Made by a program: the position numbers and the translations under genes. A stretch of 64,000 nt of DNA from an uncultured Victivallales bacterium (GTDB lineage Bacteria; Verrucomicrobiota; Lentisphaeria; Victivallales; UBA1829). The stretch is taken from positions 1-64,000 of the forward strand of contig CALXRL010000094.1 in the NCBI GenBank assembly GCA_944390735.1, written 5' to 3'. Positions 60,546-64,000 of the stretch are shown here, in pieces; position 1 is the stretch's first letter, and each line of letters opens with the position of its first letter. The notes beneath the pieces were generated by a model. It was not told where the DNA came from, ran no database searches, and worked only from the letters and a program-made list of their open reading frames with translations.

Positions 60546-60549
60546 GGCG

Positions 60550-61647
60550 TCACTCCTTTCCGGAGAGGATGCGCTCGATTTCCCGCTGACTTTCGGCGGC
60601 GAGAATGGGCGTGAGAATCTGATCCAGATTTCCTTCCATCAGTCCCGGCAGATCGTAGGTGGAGATCCCGTACCGGTGGTCGGTGATGCGGTTCTGGGGA
60701 AAGTTGTAGGTGCGGATTCGTTCGCTCCGGTCGCCGGTTCCGATCTGCATGCGTTTGGATGCGGCATGTTTCGCCGCCTCTTCGCGCCGCTGAATTTCCA
60801 GAAGTTTCGCTTTCAGAATGCGCAGGGCGATTTCTCGGTTCCGGATCTGGGAGCGCTCCTGCTGACTGGCCACCACAAGTCCGCTGGGTTTGTGCACGAT
60901 TCTCACGGCGGAATCGGTCCGGTTGACATTCTGTCCTCCCGGTCCCGAGGAGCGGAAGGTGGAAATTTCCAGATCCTCATGGCGGATCTCGATGTCATCC
61001 AGTTCATCGGCCTCCGGCAGAACGGAGACGGTGACGGTGGAGGTGTGAATCCGTCCCGAGGCTTCGGTGGAGGGCACACGCTGCACCCGGTGGACTCCGC
61101 TTTCAAACTTCATCAGGGAATAAACGTCGGTTCCGGCGAGGGAAAAGAGCGCTTCCTTGACACCTCCGAGATCGCTTTCGGAAAGATCCAGCGTCTCCCA
61201 TTTCCAGCCTTTGTGTTCGGCGAACCGAGTATACATGCGGAACATCTCTCCTGCGAAGAGAGCGGCTTCCTCGCCGCCGGCCGCGGGCCGGATTTCCACA
61301 ATGGTGTCTCTGGCATCGGCCGCGTCGCGGGGGATCAGCGCAAGCGTGAGCTGCTGCTCGATTGCCGCGGATTTCTGCTCCAGATCCTGAAGGTCGGTTT
61401 CGAGGAGCTGAAGAAACTCCCCGTCTTTTTCGTGTTGAAGAAGGCGCCTGTTCTCCTCAATCTGCTCCAGGGTTCTGGTCCACTCCCCGTAGTGGCGGAA
61501 CAGATCGGAAAGGCACTGACGTTCGCGGGAAAGCGCCTTGCATTCCGCCGGTTTTGCATAGATGTTCGGATCAGCGAGTTTTGTTTCGAGTTCAGCGAAA
61601 CGCTCCTTCATGGAATCGATATGAACTGCGATATCTTCCGGTTTCAT
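60550..61647 (-). CDS. prfA: Peptide chain release factor 1
   Basis: A 365-residue class I release factor for UAA/UAG. The catalytic GGQ is in SGPGGQNVNRTDSAVRI, and the anticodon-like tripeptide region (PxT) lies in RVPSTEASGR, so RF1 rather than RF2. Length is normal. The ATG at 61647 has a CAGGAGAG site. It is followed 4 bp later by the DUF6625-like gene. The HemK-type methyltransferase usually near prfA is not in the window. Confidence 0.95.
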   Translation of the reverse strand: MKPEDIAVHIDSMKERFAELETKLADPNIYAKPAECKALSRERQCLSDLFRHYGEWTRTLEQIEENRRLLQHEKDGEFLQLLETDLQDLEQKSAAIEQQLTLALIPRDAADARDTIVEIRPAAGGEEAALFAGEMFRMYTRFAEHKGWKWETLDLSESDLGGVKEALFSLAGTDVYSLMKFESGVHRVQRVPSTEASGRIHTSTVTVSVLPEADELDDIEIRHEDLEISTFRSSGPGGQNVNRTDSAVRIVHKPSGLVVASQQERSQIRNREIALRILKAKLLEIQRREEAAKHAASKRMQIGTGDRSERIRTYNFPQNRITDHRYGISTYDLPGLMEGNLDQILTPILAAESQREIERILSGKE

Positions 61648-61738
61648 CGTCTCTCCTGAAAAAAGAAAAACCCGTTGCATGGACCGGAAGGCGGGGGAGT
61701 GAATTTCCGGTAATGGAACGGGTTTGTCGAAAACGGGC

Positions 61739-61945
61739 TTATTGAGCCTTTTTGCCATAACGGCGGTTGAACTTGTCAACGCGGCCGGCAACGTCCACCA
61801 GTTTCTGTTTTCCGGTGAAGAACGGATGGCATTCCGCACAGATACCGACTCTCTGCTCTTTTCTCGTGGAGTTGATTTCCCAGACTTTTCCGCAGGCGCA
61901 GATCACCTTCGCGGGACCATAATTCGGATGAATTCCTTCTTTCAT
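61739..61945 (-). CDS. rpmE: 50S ribosomal protein L31
   Basis: A 68-residue protein of the zinc-ribbon (C+) L31 type: Cys pair VICACGK and second pair GICAECHPF. The start [10 protein letters not shown] is standard; a TTG three codons upstream is less likely. The next gene, prfA, follows on the same strand, the common rpmE-prfA arrangement. Confidence 0.95.
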   Translation of the reverse strand: MKEGIHPNYGPAKVICACGKVWEINSTRKEQRVGICAECHPFFTGKQKLVDVAGRVDKFNRRYGKKAQ

Positions 61946-62087
61946 TTTTTGCAAACCTTGTCAATTGTGGTTATCTTATTTATAGAGTTCGTTTTTCCAT
62001 CCGGATGCGTCCCGTTGAAAGACACGCAGCCGTGAAGAAAATAATATAACCGGACTTTAAGAAAAATCAAATGATGGAAGGAAAAAA

Positions 62088-62579
62088 ATGGAGAACGAGA
62101 ATCGTCCGCTGTGGGCCCCCTGGAGAATTGAATTCATCCGCTCGAAAAAGACCCCCGGCTGTTTCCTCTGCGGGAAAAAAGAGAATTTTCAGACGCCGGA
62201 GGAGGAACTCCTTGTCGCCCGTCTGGAGCACTGCTTTGTGATCCTGAACCGGTATCCCTATGCCGCGGGGCATCTTCTGATCGCCCCCTACGAGCACTGC
62301 GGGGATCTTTCGCTGCTTTCGCCGGAGACGCGCCATGAGATGATCGACACCTGCGCCCGGGCCAAGGATGTGCTCAAGGATCTGATGCGTCCGGACGGAT
62401 TCAATGTCGGCTTCAACTTCGGTGTCGCGGCGGGAGCCGGGGTGGCGGATCATCTGCATCTTCACATTGTTCCGCGCTGGGTGGGGGACAACAATTTCAT
62501 GCCGGTGATCGGTGACATCCGGTGCGTTCCGGAAGCGCTGGTCAAAACGGCGGAGCTGGTCCGCGGCGCCTGGAAATAA
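62088..62579 (+). CDS. HIT family protein, Ap4A phosphorylase-like
   Basis: A 163-residue HIT protein. The active motif HLHLHIVPRW (His-x-His-x-His) near residue 128 is present, as is GFNVGFNFGVAAGAGVADH upstream. The N-terminal ENRPLWAPWRIEFIRS and the CFLCGKK Cys pair resemble the Ap4A phosphorylase/Rv2613c-type branch. It hydrolyses or phosphorolyses dinucleoside polyphosphates. It stands alone, transcribed away from rpmE. Confidence 0.88.
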   Translation: MENENRPLWAPWRIEFIRSKKTPGCFLCGKKENFQTPEEELLVARLEHCFVILNRYPYAAGHLLIAPYEHCGDLSLLSPETRHEMIDTCARAKDVLKDLMRPDGFNVGFNFGVAAGAGVADHLHLHIVPRWVGDNNFMPVIGDIRCVPEALVKTAELVRGAWK

Positions 62580-62995
62580 TCCCGGATCGGGCAGCGGATT
62601 CCCCGGTCGGCGAACGACCGGATCCGAAGGGGAGCCGGAATTCCGGTTCCCCTTCGAAGAACGGCTCTCTTTCCGAATTTCGTCGGTCTCCCTTCCGCCG
62701 GGCGGGGGGGATGGACGGCATATCTTGAAACGGTTCCCTTTTCAGAATATCGTCTCTTTTTCTGCCGCGGGGAGGGGACGCGGGCGGCACTCCTTTCCGG
62801 AGGAGTCGTTTTTCATCTTCCATAACCGCGTTTTCCATGGATGAAAAGTCCCCGGAAACGGGTCCGATCTTCCCTTTCCGGTTCCGTCGGGGCAAACCGG
62901 ACCCCACGAATCCCTGTGAAAGAAATCACGGGATGCCTTTTCCGGAAAGTCAATGGTTTTCTTGAAAAAAAAGAAATATTTTTTTTGAGGGAAGA
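62580..62995. other. Non-coding gap before nrdD with a long hairpin and imperfect repeats
   Basis: No gene is supported. A 16-bp stem with one mismatch (62625-62640 with 62641-62656, no loop beyond the centre) sits just after the HIT gene, without a U tract. Two imperfect copies of a roughly 50-bp block (about 62656-62711 and 62726-62780, sharing a GAACGG/AAACGG...GAAT(A/T)TCGTC core) follow. Confidence 0.45.
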
Positions 62996-63041
62996 ACACA
63001 ATATAATGTGGTTTTTTGTTTGAAATATCTATATAATGTGT
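62996..63041 (+). promoter_or_regulatory. Two NrdR boxes overlapping the nrdD promoter
   Basis: ACACAATATAATGTGG (62996-63011) and TATCTATATAATGTGT (63026-63041) both fit the 16-bp NrdR box (acaCwAtATaTwGtgt); each has one clear mismatch at the same inner position. They are 30 bp apart, close to three helical turns, as known for NrdR pairs. Each contains a TATAAT, so NrdR binding would cover the -10. Repression of nrdD when dATP is high is expected. Confidence 0.75.
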
Positions 63042-63137
63042 TAGAGTACGATTTGTCGGACGACCGGGAGCGCTGGAACAGACGGTCGTTTTCTTTCAAG
63101 TTTCGTGAATCTGTCATACAGGAAGAGAGTGGGGAAA

Positions 63138-64000
63138 ATGGAAATCGCAACCCAGATCCGGAAAATGAAAAAACGCGACGGAAGAATCGTCGAGTTCGAG
63201 CCGGAACGGATTGCCATCGCCGCGGGACGGGCTCTGAAAGCCGCGGGGACCGGCAGTGACAAAATCGCCAGAAACATCGCAAAGGAGGTCGTGCAGGAAC
63301 TGAAAATCCGCGGATTCGAGTCGGAGGATTCCATTCCGGATGTCGAACTTATTCAGGATCTTGTCGAGCACGCTTTTATCAAGAAGGGGCTTTCCAAGGC
63401 GGCAAAGCTCTACATTCTCTACCGCTCGCAGCATCAGAAGATGCGCGAGGCCAGGCATCTGATGATGGATGTGCAGGACCTTGTGTCCAGCTACATCGGT
63501 CAGGAGGACTGGCGCGTCAATGAGAATTCCAATTCGGGCTATTCGTATGCCAGTCTTCTGAACCATGTTTCCGGGGCGGTTGTCGCGAACTACACGCTGG
63601 CGAACATCTATCCCCGGGAGATTGCCGATGCGCATACCAACGGGGATTTTCATCTGCATGATCTCTCCTGCGGCATCGTGGGGTACTGCGCCGGATGGAG
63701 TCTGCGTGAACTGCTGGAACGCGGATTCCAGGGAAGCGGCGGACGCGCAAGCGCGGCTCCCGCGAAACATTTCGACACGGCTCTCGGACAGATCGTCAAC
63801 TTCCTTTCCACGCTTCAGACCGAATGGGCGGGGGCGCAGGCATTCAGTTCGTTTGACACCTTTCTGGCTCCGTTTGTGCGGCGCGACGCGCTGAATTACC
63901 GGCAGGTCAAGCAGGCGATTCAGCAGTTTGTCTTCGGACTCAACATCGCCAGCCGGTGGGGGCAGACGCCTTTCACGAATCTGACGTTCGACTGGGTGGT
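63138..64000 (+). CDS. nrdD: Anaerobic ribonucleoside-triphosphate reductase, 3' end cut by window edge
   Basis: The first 287 codons of a class III (glycyl-radical) reductase making dNTPs without oxygen. An N-terminal ATP-cone (about 8-100, starting KKRDGRIVEFEPERIAIAAGRAL) for allosteric control is followed by DLVSSYIGQEDWRVNENSN and the NHVSGAVVANYTLANIYP and DFHLHDLSCGIVGYCAGWSL segments of the catalytic barrel; the last contains the first active-site Cys. The glycyl-radical site and zinc Cys set lie beyond the edge. Two NrdR boxes precede it. Confidence 0.93.
   Translation, partial: MEIATQIRKMKKRDGRIVEFEPERIAIAAGRALKAAGTGSDKIARNIAKEVVQELKIRGFESEDSIPDVELIQDLVEHAFIKKGLSKAAKLYILYRSQHQKMREARHLMMDVQDLVSSYIGQEDWRVNENSNSGYSYASLLNHVSGAVVANYTLANIYPREIADAHTNGDFHLHDLSCGIVGYCAGWSLRELLERGFQGSGGRASAAPAKHFDTALGQIVNFLSTLQTEWAGAQAFSSFDTFLAPFVRRDALNYRQVKQAIQQFVFGLNIASRWGQTPFTNLTFDWV

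Noticed and set aside
1-64000. Insertion sequences, prophage, CRISPR arrays or toxin-antitoxin pairs
   Set aside because: No transposase, integrase other than XerC, phage structural gene or regularly spaced repeat was seen on either strand.

Overview
The window looks like a chromosomal segment from the Lentisphaerota / Verrucomicrobiota side of the PVC group, most probably a Victivallis-like gut or sediment anaerobe. This is inferred from four short prepilin-type proteins of the H-X9-DG kind sitting inside polysaccharide-degradation clusters, very large secreted glycosidase-like proteins, many AraC-type and GntR-LacI-type regulators, a corrinoid/UroD methyltransferase operon, and an anaerobic ribonucleotide reductase. 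The DNA is moderately GC-rich, and long open frames antisense to real genes are common. No rRNA, tRNA, insertion sequence, prophage or CRISPR array was seen.

Layout. 1-3149: a minus-strand cassette of GntR-LacI regulator, pseudopilin and secreted glycosidase-like protein, the last cut by the left edge. 3435-5928: a CbrC-like protein, a small membrane protein, a short signal peptidase I and an anchored protein coupled to it. 5915-10937: a five-gene minus-strand corrinoid operon (corrinoid protein, UroD methyltransferase, RACo-like activator, DUF1638, second UroD), with a divergent AraC gene at 11127. 12099-16671: SGNH hydrolase, AraC regulator, and a divergent NagB-like / amidohydrolase / Gfo-Idh operon. 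16834-25987: housekeeping genes tpx, purU, lepB, lepA, a lipoprotein, carA, pyrG and xerC. 26004-32665: MFS permease, metallophosphatase, nucleotide-sugar epimerase and dehydrogenase, two tandem polysaccharide deacetylases and an esterase. 32662-36015: rsmE and a PhoB/PhoR two-component system.

36155-47596 is a large minus-strand polysaccharide cluster: pseudopilin, 918-aa glycosidase-like protein, stand-alone sugar-binding-like domain, 1067-aa glycosidase-like protein, second pseudopilin, sialate O-acetylesterase, with a divergent AraC regulator. 47800-50977 holds a TRL-like lipoprotein, an SMP-30 protein, tsaB and two membrane proteins. 51086-56654 is a third cassette (GntR-LacI regulator, pseudopilin, secreted protein, 981-aa glycosidase-like protein). 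57214-59452 has L-rhamnose isomerase and a divergent AraC regulator. 59538-64000 has a DUF6625-like protein, prfA, rpmE, a HIT protein and the start of nrdD behind a pair of NrdR boxes.

The most distinctive theme is the repeated linkage of a dedicated regulator, a pseudopilin lacking the usual Gly at -1, and secreted glycosidase-like proteins. I infer substrate-specific surface systems for glycan capture or degradation in which the pseudopilin is an integral part. The second theme is a translationally coupled corrinoid methyl-transfer operon with two UroD enzymes and no MttB/MtaB-type partner. Promoters could be read by eye at several places; many have a -10 of TATATT spaced 17 bp from a TTG-type -35.
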